Origin: Stichopus chloronotus | Lineage: Eukaryota > Echinodermata > Holothuroidea > Aspidochirotida > Stichopodidae | NCBI GenBank assembly: GCA_021234535.1 | Contig: CM037846.1 | Span: 17,930,150 to 17,994,149 of the forward strand | DNA: 64,000 bases | Direction: 5' to 3' | Shown here: piece after piece, positions 1 through 13,321 of the stretch | Layout: each line of letters opens with the position of its first letter | Position numbering within the stretch: position 1 is the first letter of the stretch | Translations under genes and position numbers: made by a program | The notes under the pieces: model-generated | What the model was told of the DNA's origin: nothing | What the model saw: only the letters and a program-made list of their open reading frames with translations | Database searches by the model: none

Positions 1-1044
1 GACACCTTCGATTTTCAAGAGCAATCCAAATCTCCTTCAATCGCCTTAATTTTCCCACTATTTGTACTTCAATTGGTGCTTTTCGACGTCTACGTAAAAT
101 AAATAGCGATGATAACTGACTGAAAATGACGAATAAACGATCCCAGCGGCTGAAGTTAGGCACTTCCTCGAGGACTGACCGATCTTGCAGATGTACATAA
201 TCTAATGGTGGTATGAGACCGAACTATCAAAGAAAGTGACGGCCCAGATATAAACTAGTGCGATGATAGTCATTATTTTAAGCGATACGCACAACGTATT
301 TGTTACGCACGTAAAACTCGCTTCAATAAAACTATGAAACATGCATGGTGCTTAGAGATCATCACGTTATATTACTGTACCATTACTATTACCGTATACT
401 GTATACCGTTCTACTGTGTGGTATTACTATTAACTCGAAGGCTTTTTGGTACGTTATGTCGTTATCGTTATAATTATATCAGGTATATGTAAACAATAAT
501 CCGGTCAGACGCTCGTTAAGACTACCGATTATTTGGTCAAAGTTTGAGCTTTGCTGCACGGGAATTCCAATAGACCAATGTTACAGGAGTATAGGTGGCT
601 GCTTTGTTTTATTAGAAGTGATAAAGCGAAATTGGTATGCTAGCTGTAAAGGAGCATATGCAGTAACTTTTTCTTTGAAGAAATTCATTTCCCAGTTTAC
701 CAGAGGAATCGCCCCATATACCAAATTTATCAGGTCAATATTTGTTTCTATTCCCTTCTTTGTTACGAAAAAATGGCAAATGGCAAATGAAATTTGAAGA
801 AAAGGGGATCATGAGCCAGTATTTCTTTTGAGCATGAGAATGTGAATTATTATCGTAGTTTGATTCTCTGAGGTCCACACATATCGAAAGAAGACGTCGA
901 TAGTTTTGGGCAAGTTAGACAAATCACACTCGAAACACAGTTTCTCTATTTTGCAAATATCCACGAAAATGAGAGTAAAGTAGTTAATATCCCAACAAAA
1001 ACCTATTCATAATTCACTTAAAGCTTTTTTTCGTCTGCTTTCAG
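1..1044. other. Unannotated AT-rich stretch
   Basis: No gene, repeat or recognisable motif could be supported here. The last 25 bases before 1045 are pyrimidine-rich and end in TTTCAG, which reads as a splice acceptor for the exon-like ORF that follows, so at least the right end may be intron. Confidence 0.4.
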
Positions 1045-1266
1045 TTGCCATGTATCACGTTCCACACGCCAGTGCCTTCTTCGACACATTTTCTAGTTGA
1101 GTGGTTATTAGAACTATTTCAAGGAAAATGTTTGGGATCCCATGAAAAACAGTCACTTATTTCAATGATAGCTCAGATATGCAGGGTTGTATTTCCACAT
1201 TACAAGGGAATTATTTTATGGACGTATTTTACATTGAAGTCTTATGATACGATATGGGTCAACTAA
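1045..1266 (+). CDS. Possible coding exon, unknown protein
   Basis: An open frame of 73 codons begins exactly at the base after a convincing splice acceptor (pyrimidine tract ending TTTCAG at 1044) and ends at a TAA. There is no ATG at the start; the first codon is TTG, which fits an internal or terminal exon entered by splicing rather than a translation start. The translation reads like a folded helical segment, for example residues around FLVEWLLELFQGK and SLISMIAQICRVVFPHY. I do not recognise the family and see no catalytic motif. The frame is short enough to be chance in AT-rich DNA, and no partner exon was identified, so this is a candidate only. If real, its stop would make it a 3' terminal exon. 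Confidence 0.3.
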   Translation: MPCITFHTPVPSSTHFLVEWLLELFQGKCLGSHEKQSLISMIAQICRVVFPHYKGIILWTYFTLKSYDTIWVN

Positions 1267-2392
1267 TATAAGTCATTTTTTCTCTGTAAATTTGATATGA
1301 TGGTTTACCATACACTAGTCGTTATGTATAGAAAGAATATATATATATTTTTAAGAACCAATTTTACATCATTTTTCTTCTATGAGCTCGTAATATTGGT
1401 ATTTTCATCATTCTGATTCCGTTAATGACAAGAGACGTAAAGAATAGAAAAAAGAGATAAGAGTTTTAATTCGCAAGGACACATTGCTATAAAGATTAAC
1501 TTCATAGCCTCAAGGCGGGAAATCTGAGAAAGTCGCAATGCTTCAAATACTTACAAAAGATATCTCCGATGAAATAATGAATAAATTAATGAAAGAATTA
1601 TATCACCATATTCGTGAAAAGATCAACGTGCATTAGCTCATTATTGTCATTACCACTTCCTGGTAGCTGTTCTGTTTCTTCAAAAGTGGAGAAATTTAAG
1701 ACCAACTGAGTATTTGTCCCTCCTAAGTAGCTATTTCTTACATGTTTTAAAACGAATACGCGGTTAAACTATATTACCAATAAACAGTATAGGTGAAAAA
1801 ACGGTTAAACAAGTGAACAAATAGTTGGAGGGGTGAGGGCCCATGACAACTACTTGACTACATCTATGAGACTCTTACCCTCCCATTTTTGTCTCTTTTA
1901 TATTATTGTCTCTTACAGACAGTCGTCTCAGGAAACTTTCTTAAATCAGATCCCAAGATAAACGAAAATGTCACCTCATCATCTCCATCTCAACCCAAAT
2001 TAAGGCAAGGGATACCCCCTCTTTCTTAAATGTTGTTGAACATGGTGTTTCCTAACCCCTAACTCGGTTTACATCGGAGGAAGGTAAGAGTAAAGAAATT
2101 ACCACGATTCATTTCTTAGAAGATTAGAGTACAGTATTTGTGTAGGGACACGTAATTGTGCAGCAATGTCAATGAGGGTTTGTACCAATAATAACCTATA
2201 GCTATGTTACAGGGCTTAGATTTAACTGAAATTAGTGTCCCACTTTCGAAAATGGAAGTCATTTAATGTTAACCAAGAGCAATGATGGTGGTGAACTTTC
2301 ACAATTGATATCGAGATTTTGGTTGATAAAATCTACTTAACTACTTACACTCGCCTTTTTAGAGTAAACGCTCATTGGATCATTATCAGAAC
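1267..2392. other. Unannotated stretch
   Basis: AT-rich DNA with no supported gene or repeat. A short AT run at 1340-1353 and several purine-rich runs are the only visible structure. Confidence 0.4.
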
Positions 2393-2523
2393 CACTGACA
2401 GGGACACTGATCAACTGAAGGGGACATTAATTCACTAACGGGGACACTAATTTACTGACCGGGACTCCGATCAACTGACGGGACATTAATTTACTAACGG
2501 GGACACCGAATCACTGACGGGGA
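2393..2523 (+). repeat. 20-bp tandem repeat, about 6 units
   Basis: Six successive units of about 20 bases follow the pattern GGGGACAYTAATTYACTRAC, alternating between a GATCAACTGA-type and a TTAATTTACTAA-type version. The second three units echo the first three, giving a possible 60-bp higher-order period. Copies are diverged by substitutions and single-base length changes. It is a degenerate minisatellite with no coding capacity. Confidence 0.75.
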
Positions 2524-4200
2524 TCACACCTCGTGCAGTAGCTCGTACTTGAATGTGCGGGTTAAAAGCACCCTTTACTGAGTACAGTGACTTCAGTGTG
2601 ACTACAGAACCAGGTTTCGTAAAACTCAAGCTATCTTCGAGTCACCGTCCTAACAAATACTGTAGCTTGCCATCAAAGGATGCCACATGATATTTTCACT
2701 AATTTATCGATAATATCCTTTTTGCCATGCCCTCATGTTGACAAAACTTTGAATTGTTCCTGGTTACTTAGATTGTCTTGAAAACAGTGGGGTAAGGCTG
2801 CAATCCGGTCCAACTTGCTAGCAACTATTCATTGCAATGTGACAAAAAGATTTCTATGTATGTGGGGAGTTACAGTGATAGATCCGTGGTTTCAAGTTGC
2901 CAACAGAAATTACCCATCACAGATGAGTGTGTGACTTTAGAGGATTGGAAGTGGAAGCAGATTTAAGTAATTTAACAATCTCCACTAACAAATTCGTGTA
3001 AGAATAGTAAATTACAAGTGTGATACGTCTAAGAGAAGCAAAAAAATAAAAAAATAAAAAACTGTACGGTGTACGTGTTGTTTAGTTATTGTTAACGTCA
3101 GGTCTAAGCCGTACATTAGACAACTTATGTCAACCTTTCAAGTAACCTGAAGAAAGTTAATTGAGTTTTCAAGGTAATGAGGGGCCTGAACATGAATTAA
3201 GGCTAAGCAAATAGGTGTACGTCTTAAAATCATCAGGTTGACATATTATACAATTAGCTTATCAATTCCGCAATATTCAAACGTAGTTTATCGCTTCTTG
3301 ACAAGGTGTTTGGAGTTCGATTTACTCAAAAGGCAGGGCTATATTCATACGGCAGCACTGTGGATTGAGTCTGTGCTTCTAGTCCTACAGTCCAGTGCGG
3401 GGTCGTTGGTTTTTAAAGGAAACCACCTGCTATTACTTACGCTACTGTAACCCTAAGCAAACCCATTACAGTACCACTGAAAAGCTTGTGAGTAACTTTT
3501 GCGAGTAGTCACATTTTTAAGCTAACAATTATTTAAGCTGAACCGGGCTCCTGTGATAAATACAATACTTGTCAACTTAGTTGCCATGCAAATCGGAATA
3601 GCCATTATATAGGCCTGGGTCTATAACCTAGCCTAACTAACCATCGGAAGTGTTGTGTCCATTGTAGATTCCAGACGATTAGCCTATTGTTTGCACACAC
3701 AAGCGAAGGAGTACCCAAGTAAGGTGAAGATACAATCTCGTCTCAACATTTCATTTCTTTGTAAATTGAGGATTTATCTGCATAAAATCATGTTGTCCCC
3801 AAAGTGGACTGCACGTTGGAAGAGGGCAGTTGTGAATCAGAGAGAGGACCAATAGCTCAAAATGCAAAAATCTTGCTTACATTCTTTGCTCCATGAAGAC
3901 TTGTCACCCTATTCGTCGCCCCCAATCTTCTCTTTCATTCGGTTCGTCCCCCCCCCCCCCCGGGTCGTTTCAAAAGCTGTAGTACATTGGATCATCCTAT
4001 GTCCTATTCGTCTTTCTAATCTTCCTTCTAATACGGCATTATAGCTCTACCCTGCTTAAAAGTTACTTCTTAGAATTATGTCAAATTTGCTACAACTTGC
4101 AACTATTATTAACCATGTTGGGAGACAACTAAAATATATTGCACAGAGTGCCATATTTAAAAACGTTTTCCAGAAATGAACATTTAACAAAACGAAAACC
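2524..4200. other. Unannotated stretch with a C14 run
   Basis: No gene is supported. Short open frames at 3238-3450, 3655-3855 and 3862-4044 have no recognisable features. There is a homopolymeric C run at 3948-3961 and a TAGGCCTGGG motif at 3610. Confidence 0.4.
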
Positions 4201-4204
4201 TTAA

Positions 4205-4550
4205 AGGGAAATACGCCGTTTGTTTTACAGAAAACATCCATACTTTTGAAACCAATGTTTGTGGACGTAGAATGAAAGATTATTCAAAAGAAGGAAGGAC
4301 AGTAGCCTTCTTTTCAAGAAATAAGCTTCTCACAGATAGAAATTCAGTTATTTCTTACTCAACACTAATTTGTTCACCCAAACTTTTCAAAATTCAAATG
4401 ATGCATCTCCAATTACTCATCACATACATAATGTTTTGAGGAGATGAAGCTTTGATAGATGTTTATTGATGACACTGAATGGTTTAACAATGATTACCGC
4501 TATTTTCTTTTGTATGTCATGTTAGTGTATTCTAAACGCCCTATTTCCCT
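4205..4550 (+). mobile_element. TTAA-flanked MITE, family 1, copy A
   Basis: A 346-bp element with terminal inverted repeats AGGGAAATACGCC at the left and CGCCCTATTTCCCT at the right, bounded on both sides by TTAA (4201-4204 and 4551-4554). It aligns end to end with the copy at 50162-50505, including a long shared internal stretch with GGAAGGACAGTAGCCTTC. It has no transposase and no meaningful open frame, so it is a non-autonomous DNA transposon. The TTAA flanks fit a piggyBac-type target, but because the palindrome TTAAAGG...CCTTTAA is part of the inverted repeat a TA target duplication cannot be excluded. Confidence 0.85.
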
Positions 4551-5470
4551 TTAAAAACAAAAACTTTATCCCTATCTTCAAGGTATTGTTCGCACCGCCC
4601 TAAGCTGTGGAATGTGGCCTTTTGATGAGAATTCCTCTTCTTATGTGTTTTGTCTTGATTTTATCGATTACTACTTTTTATGTTGTGATAGCAACATTGA
4701 ATACACAGTGTGTGAAATTACTAGGTATAACGGTTAATCATGTTGGTCATTGCTGGTCGTCGACTACGTCACAAGCCACAGAGATCACAGTCAAGGCATC
4801 ATAACGGCCCCGCCCTTTGTATACATTTATAGTGTTAGAAACTCTGTTGGGCGGGAAGTTTGAACATATATTGCCCATGAGAAGTTCATTTCAAAACGTC
4901 AAGAAGCAATTGACCTGCACAAGAAATAGTTCCTTAATTAAATGTTAGAGTACTTACACATCAGTACCTGTGCATGTGCAAAAGTATTCCATCTACATAT
5001 ACTGAAATTGCATGCTATCCTTAAACAGTTCTTCATATGCATGGCAAAACAAGAAAGAAAACGTATACATATTGCAGTATTTGCGACTTAAGTGCAATTG
5101 ATTTAGGTCCACTGACCAACTTAAGTGCATACTGTCAAAGAAGTATATCCTCAACTATAAGTCTGCTGTAGGCTGCATAATGTATATTGTTCTTGTCTTT
5201 TGAATGATAAAACCGTGTCTCCTTATCTTGCTTGAGTATTAGAAGTACAGAGGAAAACATGAGTTATGCATGTATCGTATTTTCCTTGCATTTTATACGA
5301 GATGTAAGTCTTCCACAAAAAGTGTAACTTAATGTAAACAATATGATTAACCAATAGGCGTTTACAAATCACGTTCATGAATCCGACCATCAAGTATGGA
5401 GGTATAACGCTATGAGTGACCCTTGTTAATTGCCACATTGACTTACACATTAAATCTTCGTGATGTAATG
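4551..5470. other. Unannotated stretch
   Basis: No gene or repeat is supported. An open frame at 4607-4804 begins with a hydrophobic stretch (residues about 6-29) but has no other feature and no splice context strong enough to claim an exon. Confidence 0.35.
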
Positions 5471-6360
5471 AGTTCAGTCAAGGTCGAGCCATGTCTAATT
5501 TTAGAGACTTGAGCCTGACTGGAGTCACAAAGCAGCAGTGATTTGACTCCAAGGGGTCATTATCGGCAAAGACTCTATCCTACTCCAGCATCTAATTAAA
5601 AAAGTTTCCAAGGACTAGAGCGTGACTCCGAGTTTTTAAAATTAAAGACTCTTGTACTCGATGATTGGCCTCGATTCGAGTCATGTACACCAAACAAATG
5701 AGGTACGGTCATATGCGAACACGCACGAAAATCGGTAACATATGTCAGTAAAACAGTACTGTAACAGGACATGGTTGTGTATAGAAATTCCCAGTTTATA
5801 TTTCCCCACTGGTCAGAATTCAGATTATATGATGTATTGTACTACCGATGGGTCATCACTTAAATATAGATGATGGTCTACATGTATATTATTTAATCTC
5901 AGTTACGTTGTTTGTTTGATATCGTACAATAGTGTTCACATATAAGGATGTACAATTGCAATTGCCTACACAACTACAGTTTCACTAGAGTTGGACTGGG
6001 GTTTTCTGGCTTCTTTACAAATCCTTCTGCTTGTTTCCACATTAAAATGATTTCTGGGTGACTGAAATTGATCCAACCTGCATAATCAGAGACTTGAGTT
6101 AACTCGATTCACCTAATCCAGTGACTCGACTTGACTAGACTTAAATAATTGGGGTGACTTTCGAAGTATACACACTGTGACTCATAATGTGACATGACCC
6201 CAAACAGAAACGGGAAAATGCGGGCTCGATTTGAATCCAAATGCTGGAAATTCGACATGAACTTCAGAATCGATACCTTGTTACTGGACGTGATTCGAGA
6301 TTCAATACCATGTGACCTGACATGACAACAGACTCCATGCAATGTGACTACCAGACCTTT
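5471..6360. repeat. GACT/GAGTC-rich repeat arms
   Basis: Two blocks, roughly 5471-5693 and 6078-6360, are crowded with GACTC, GACTTGAG and CTCGACTTGACT words on both strands. Both contain AGAGACTTGAG (5503 and 6089). Between them lies about 380 bp without the motif. Such degenerate GACTCGACT tracts occur in the subterminal parts of some hAT-like DNA transposons, so a decayed element of about 0.9 kb is possible. No transposase was found and the ends are not defined. Confidence 0.4.
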
Positions 6361-7101
6361 AGATAAAAGTAGTATATCTCCATCAGGTACTTCCTGGGGT
6401 TTTATTTGTGATCCCATTTGCGTTACCTCCCCAGCAACAGGGTAACCCATTCCCTTGAGTTCTCAGTGTGCTTGTTATACCACTATTGACACGAAAGAAA
6501 AAGGAGAATAACACGTTATCAGCACAAATATACACTAAACTACCCTAAACTTAATGCTAATAAAGATCGTAACTTGGTTACAATCTCGTTCTTGCCAGTA
6601 AATGTTTCATTAGCATGAATTTGTTCGGGCGAACAGACACACGGTTGTAGGAAACGTTATGTTTATGACCCTATACTATCGTGCACATTTGTGTCCTCGA
6701 GTACTGTCTTTGTTTACTTTTTTTTCATTTTTGGTCAACATGATTGACGCATGTGGTCTTTTGAACTTTTGATTACCTTCGGGTCAACTTGTATTACAGT
6801 TGTGTTTTTTTTTTCTATTATGGAAAAGTACGGTAAGAATATAAGTGCTGCCATTAAGCAGTGATCTTTGTTGAATCAAATAACTATCACAATTATCATA
6901 ACTATTGGATTATGTGCAACATTTTGGCTTGTAACATTGTAATTGTTTGTGTGTTTGCCTGACCATCTCTGGTTTCTCACTTATTTTCATACTTTTCACC
7001 CTCGGGTAAAACATATGTCTTACATGTTGCTATATGCATGTTTCCTGCTTTAACCACCTACATTAACTAACTTGTAAGCACGGCTTTATGATTTTAGTTC
7101 A
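6361..7101. other. Unannotated stretch
   Basis: T-rich DNA with no supported gene. Nothing but short homopolymer runs was seen. Confidence 0.35.
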
Positions 7102-7134
7102 TTTGTTTGTTTGTTTGTTTGTTTGTTTGTTTGT
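7102..7134 (+). repeat. (TTTG)n microsatellite
   Basis: About eight uninterrupted TTTG units. The 89-codon frame running through it is a by-product of this repeat and T-rich flanks, not a gene. Confidence 0.9.
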
Positions 7135-7834
7135 TGTCCTTTTTTGTTTTGCTGCTGTGCCGGCTTTTTATGGTTTGACAAAAATTTGTTTCCTGTGAAG
7201 TCAAGTTGTTACATGTGTGGGTTTTTTTTTAACATTAATTACATATGTGATCAACTTTTAAACATTTATAACATTTGTGGTCATTTATTACATTTATTAC
7301 ATCTACCTTCGATCTGTCTCAAAAAAAAAAAAAACCTGGTGGTCCCTCGGACCATACCATGCATCACGTGTTCTCAATGATTCATGCTGTTGGTCCACGG
7401 ATCTATAATTTCTTGCTAACTTAAGTTCATGCACCTTAAAGGTGATATCTCTTGTTGATTTTTTTTTTCGTTTTAGATTAATGTTGGTCAAATCATGAAC
7501 ATGTTATGGACATGATTGATCGAGAAGGAGAATTGTTTGATCGACGTCTAAGTTTAATGTATCGCAGTAACTAGACGATGCAGTCGTTCGTGTAGGTCAG
7601 CTTGCTCACTGTGAAGCCGAGCAAAATCCATTTTCTTATTCAAATTACATCATCGAAACCACATCGTATGCATTTTTTGCATTCTATCTTTTTTCTTTCT
7701 TGTTATATGATGTTACCTTATGATCAAGCACGTATCAATAAATTTGTTTTAGTTTAGTGAGTGCATGCAATCTGGTGATAATTAACACACGTCACCGCTC
7801 ATTTCTAACACTTAACTGTTATTATATTGCTTAT

Positions 7835-7860
7835 CCCCCCCCCCCCCCCCAGAAAAAAAA
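7835..7860 (+). repeat. C16 homopolymer plus A-run
   Basis: Sixteen consecutive C at 7835-7850, followed by an A-rich run. It is one of about a dozen long C or G runs in this window. Confidence 0.9.
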
Positions 7861-10462
7861 GAAACGCTACATGGACAGTCACGTGTAACTTTACATATTA
7901 GACTGATTAAAAGATTGGTCTTTTCTTTTTAAGAAAGGTCTATTACTTCTACATCATGTGAGGAAAGATAGGAAAGCAAACTTTCAGTACGCTACACAAC
8001 ATAGTCTTATTTTTTAGAGAAACTTATGTCATCATTTAAAGCACATAAAAGGAAAAAAGAGAAAAGTTGTTGAGCTTTGAAACTCGAGAACAAGATTATT
8101 ATAACAAGGCTTTTTTTTTCCTATTTCGAGATAATCCGCCTGGCGCTCCATTTTATGACAAGACTCTTTTATTTCAAGATAAGGCTGACGCTCTTAATGA
8201 TCTTATGACAACGCACTACACGTAGGGCACGGTTCGCACGTTCCACTAGTTCAAGTACCACAAAAACATACGTACATACATACACACACATACACACGCA
8301 TCCACAACGTATGTGTGTCTGTGTGGGTGCAACCACGCGATGACATAAAGTGCGTGGATGTACCCCCCCCCCCCTCCTCCACACTCACCCACACCATGAA
8401 TGAGATCCACGTTATATTTGGTCCATTACCTTCTGATAAACATTTATGTCAGAGATATCAAAGACAGGTCGAACTACACCAGACGTTTTATATACGCCTG
8501 ACGTTTAAAGGGCGGTGAAGAATGAAACAAGACCTGCTGCTCAAGCAAACTTCGAGATGTAATGCAATGTATTAAAACCAAGAGGATCAGCGTGACGATT
8601 TATCTTCTATAACAGGAAAACGTTTTGCTTTGTCAAATACTTGGCTAATTAAACCTACTCTTATCAAGTCTAATAAGGTTACCATCGTATTGGTGTAGGA
8701 GTAGCGTGTAATAAAGCCATCACGTAAACGTCTCACTGTCCAGAACAGTCCATCACACTCTCTTGACTCCACCCCGCTGATTAATGAAGACAAAAATGAC
8801 GATACTATAACAATCATGGCTATCGTGTGGGTGTGAATAGTGAGTGCTTTCTGACAACACAAGAATTCATGTCTGCAATCATGAAACGAAATAAGAGCAA
8901 TAAAACAAAGGTTGGCAATGACGAAAGAAACCAGTTCGGAAACCTCAAAGGAGAATGTACAACAAGAATAGTCGCTAATTATGATTCCATAAATGAGATA
9001 AAATAAAAACTGAACAACACGATGAGACTAGTCTGATGACAAGGACGAACTTCCACAAAGCTTATAGCTGTTTATCTCCGATCTGTGATTGAAATATTTC
9101 AAACACATTTGTCATATGGACAGTTGATAGGAAAGCAAAGTAATACTTTTAAATCTGACATACACTTCCAGAACAAACTTGAAATGAAATGAAACTATTT
9201 AATCGTCTCCGGCTCCGTAGCTTTCCGGTGCATCAGGTATTACTATTTCTTATACTTATTCACAGATTAGACCCACTACATACAAACTGTAATTTTCGTT
9301 ACACGATATGCCTGACCACAATCGCTTACATTTGTTTCTAACATTGTTAATAATAAGACAAAAAAGATCAATATTTCAATCTTTTGGAATTTGTATCATG
9401 AATACCCTGTCCTAGAACCATTTGTCATCACCTGTAGTCACCTATACTCGTTTACAACTCCTGACTCTGTGATTTTTGCTGTGGAAGAGGACCTTTAAAG
9501 GCGATGTATATGATTATTTTATTTGACCTTTTTTTTACTTTAATTCCTCGCCTCTTAGCCACTCCGACATATTGCATCCGGCCATATCAAGCGATCAAAT
9601 TTCATTTCGTATTTTGTAAACATGACGCCGCTAATAAAAAGAATTGTCAATCAAAAGTGCGATTGTGAATGTTCAACGCGAGTAGGAAAAAGAGACTTGG
9701 TCATCATACACGTTTGTTGTTATCGTCATGTGACCTGTTTAGTGATTTTTTTTTTTTTTTTGCGGTAAACGTTTATTGAATAAGGGGGATGCGAATAAAA
9801 AAGATATATCAAGTTATTTTGGGTTTTTGCTTTAGAATTAAACCAACATCTAAAAATTCTGAAAATACTAATTTTGACTATTACTGAGAGGTTTTGTTGG
9901 TAGGAATAAAAAAAAAACGCAACCGTAGTAAACTTTCGAAACAAAGATGTTAAATGCCATTTACCTGATTCTTTTCAATGAACGTGGTCAAAATTTGCAA
10001 ATTATAGCTTACTGCTACATTCTAGAATTTGGAAGTCTGATGTGGTCCAAATTAATGGACTCACCGGGGTTTGAACTTGCAACCTGCCACTTTTTATTAT
10101 GGCACTCTACAAATTTGATCAAAGGTTATCACATCATTGACATACTTGCATTATTGAAGTCCCCTTTTGTTTTACACTGCGTATCAATAAGGCTCCTCGC
10201 TATTTTAATTTCTGCCTATTTTCTCTGTCTGTATGAAGTCACAGACACGTTATGTAATGTACCATGTTGGAAGAGATGTTACATTCTTAGTCCATAACTC
10301 TCAATCGAAACATGCCGTTGAGATACAGGTTTTCCCAAAAAAAAAAGAGCCAACAAAATTCCCTATTTTACTAAATGTCAATCGTCTTCATCAGTCGCCA
10401 ATTTTTTTTTAAGTACACTGAAAGACGAGCAAACAAAGGGGTCGCACAGGAAAAAAACCCAA
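7861..10462. other. Unannotated stretch with simple repeats
   Basis: No gene is supported across this 2.6 kb. It contains a (CATA)/(CACA) tract at about 8268-8300, a C12 run at 8363-8374, a T-run at 9747-9761 and a sequence at 10063-10092 that loosely resembles an inverted tRNA B box. The ORF at 9947-10297 has no recognisable domain. Confidence 0.4.
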
Positions 10463-11967
10463 GTCTTCGATATCCACTCATTTCACCTCTATCTGCAGTC
10501 TTCGATATCTACTCATTTCACCTCTATCTGCAGTCTTTGATATCTAGTCATTTCACCTCTATCTGCAGTTTTCGATATCTACTCATTTCACCTCTATCTG
10601 CAGTCTTCGATATCTATTCATTTCACCTCTATCTGCAGTCTTCGATATCTATTCATTTCACCTCTATCTGCAGTCTTTGATATCTATTCATTTCACCTCT
10701 ATCTGCAGTCTTTGATATCTATTCATTTCACCTCTATCTGCAGTCTTCGATATCTACTCATTTCACCTCTATCTGCAGTCTTCGATATCTACTCATTTCA
10801 CCTCTATCTGCAGTCTTCGATATCTATTCATTTCACCTCTATCTGCAGTCTTTGATATCTATTCATTTCACCTCTATCTGCAGTCTTCGATATCTATTCA
10901 TTTCACCTCTATCTGCAGTCTTCGATATCTACTCATTTCACCTCTATCTGCAGTCTTCGATATCTACTCATTTCACCTCTATCTGCAGTCTTCGATATCT
11001 ATTCATTTCACCTCTATCTGCAGTCTTCGATATCTATTCATTTCACCTCTATCTGCAGTCTTTGATATCTATTCATTTCACCTCTATCTGCAGTCTTCGA
11101 TATCTATTCATTTCACCTCTATCTGCAGTCTTTGATATCTATTCATTTCACCTCTATCTGCAGTCTTTGATATCTACTCATTTCACCTCTATCTGCAGTC
11201 TTTGATATCTATTCATTTCACCTCTATCTGCAGTCTTTGATATCTATTCATTTCACCTCTATCTGCAGTCTTTGATATCTATTCATTTCACCTCTATCTG
11301 CAGTCTTTGATATCTATTCATTTCACCTCTATCTGCAGTCTTCGATATCTATTCATTTCACCTCTATCTGCAGTCTTTGATATCTATTCATTTCACCTCT
11401 ATCTGCAGTCTTCGATATCTACTCATTTCACCTCTATCTGCAGTCTTCGATATCTATTCATTTCACCTCTATCTGCAGTCTTTGATATCTATTCATTTCA
11501 CCTCTATCTGCAGTCTTTGATATCTATTCATTTCACCTCTATCTGCAGTCTTTGATATCTACTCATTTCACCTCTATCTGCAGTCTTTGATATCTATTCA
11601 TTTCACCTCTATCTGCAGTCTTTGATATCTATTCATTTCACCTCTATCTGCAGTCTTTGATATCTACTCATTTCACCTCTATCTGCAGTCTTTGATATCT
11701 ACTCATTTCACCTCTATCTGCAGTCTTTGATATCTATTCATTTCACCTCTATCTGCAGTCTTCGATATCTATTCATTTCACCTCTATCTGCAGTCTTCGA
11801 TATCTACTCATTTCACCTCTATCTGCAGTCTTTGATATCTATTCATTTCACCTCTATCTGCAGTCTTTGATATCTACTCATTTCACCTCTATCTGCAGTC
11901 TTCGATATCTACTCATTTCACCTCTATCTGCAGTCTTTGATATCTATTCATTTCACCTCTATCTGCC
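10463..11967 (+). repeat. 35-bp satellite array, 43 units
   Basis: A strict 35-bp tandem repeat occupying 1505 bases, which is 43 units. Each unit carries an EcoRV site (GATATC) and a PstI site (CTGCAG), with the core CATTTCACCTCTATCTGCAG. Variation is almost limited to two positions: TTCGAT versus TTTGAT and CTACTC versus CTATTC. Because 35 is not a multiple of three, the frame rotates through all three phases every 105 bases, producing long repetitive open frames with a 35-residue protein period. They break where TTCGA becomes TTTGA, since CGA turns into TGA in one phase. These frames are an arithmetic consequence of the repeat, not genes. Confidence 0.97.
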
Positions 11968-13072
11968 ATTTTTCTGTTGTCGTCTCCTGTCTCTTTCATC
12001 ATTTAAATAGTCTGTAATTTTAAAATCCGTCTCACTTTTTCTTTTGTTTTGTTGTATGACTCTATGTTCTATGTTCTTTACTTATTTCGACAATCTGCAT
12101 TTAACAAATTTTCCACATTCATTCATTGATTTCCTTTGGTGTTCGTATATTTTGTTCGTATACAAAATCTTATAGTTGACGTTTTGTTGACGTTTTTGTA
12201 TGCCTATTGTTAATGTTAACGTTTTTCGTCGAGTTCTTATCGAAATCGGCTAGATATATGAAATCCAATCTTCCATCACATGGGGGAAGTTATTTTATTG
12301 CATCAGTTGAACCAGGCACTACTGAAATATCTTGGTCCATTATGCAGTACATGAGGAGAGACAAAACCTGAATCGGTAATAGGCATGAGTCTCAAGCTAG
12401 AGATACCGTGATGAAATTATATTCGTTTGAAATCTGTGTCTGTATGGAATTAATCGTTAAATATAATAGTAGTATTACCAACTACATAGTCCTAAAGATA
12501 TCAGGATCTGTCTTAAGATGATTTAGCTGTTTACATCTAATTGAGACCACCTTACAACGTGTTTTCTCATCAATTCTACACATGCAGAATTTTCCATTGT
12601 TGAAAGCATGTAGTATCATTTTTATTGGTAGTCGACTGATATTCGTGTCAAAAAATTGTATTTAAGTTGAAGTTGAAAACATATTTAAAACATGTCACAC
12701 ATGATTTAGGATGAAAATGCCTTATTTCACTGTTTTAGGTGAAGATGTGAATGTTCTAATTCATTGCATCGACTTTATTCATTACTCGGCCACTAGGTTT
12801 CGATGTAATGATGAAAGCTGAATTGCCAAGGTTTAAATAGACAGATTCCCTCAAGCTAATTAATCATAAGGTTTTGCAGATAAATATTGACTTAAAAGTT
12901 TTAACTTAAAATTTAAAGTGTATCATGTTCTTGGTATTAAAGTATAAACACTATTGTGTATTTAATCACTTAGAATACTTGAGAAACTACAATGACTGAG
13001 CTAGCAGTTTCAGTCAGAGAGGCTTTTAGGGACGCTGTCTAATAGAAAAAGCGCTGCTCTTTAAAGATATTG
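11968..13072. other. Unannotated AT-rich stretch
   Basis: No gene or repeat family was recognised. The DNA is AT-rich with short internal echoes such as GTTCGTATA and GACGTTTT near 12140-12230. Confidence 0.4.
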
Positions 13073-13074
13073 GA

Positions 13075-13087
13075 GGGGGGGGGGGGG
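13075..13087 (+). repeat. G13 homopolymer
   Basis: Thirteen consecutive G, then CGTGAGAGGG. It is part of the window-wide set of long G/C homopolymers. Confidence 0.9.
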
Positions 13088-13321
13088 CGTGAGAGGGTTG
13101 CGATTTTAGATAATTCGCGTCCACCTGCGCTAACATTGTAGGCCTATACATGGAAGTTGGTCAAACGGTGATACATGATCTGAACATATCCAGTGAAATC
13201 AAACTGTGTAACGGCAATTTGATTGGTAATCATGTCTTACAAACGATCAGTAAGGTCGTACATTTTTTGAGTCAGAATGCCGTCAAACGACCAGTTGTCA
13301 CAACCCTCTCTAAATAGGAAC

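Noticed and set aside
9038..9058. CTGATGACAAGGACGAAC, resembling a second hammerhead core
   Set aside because: The GAAA strand reads GAAC, stem II cannot form properly and no stem I or cleavage triplet fits.
10063..10092. Possible inverted tRNA B box (GGGGTTTGAACTTGC)
   Set aside because: No A box or tRNA-like fold could be found at the right distance, so neither a tRNA nor a SINE is claimed.
10375..11555. Three long repetitive open frames with a 35-residue period
   Set aside because: They are produced by the 35-bp satellite rotating through all three frames; the same peptide period appears in any phase without a stop.
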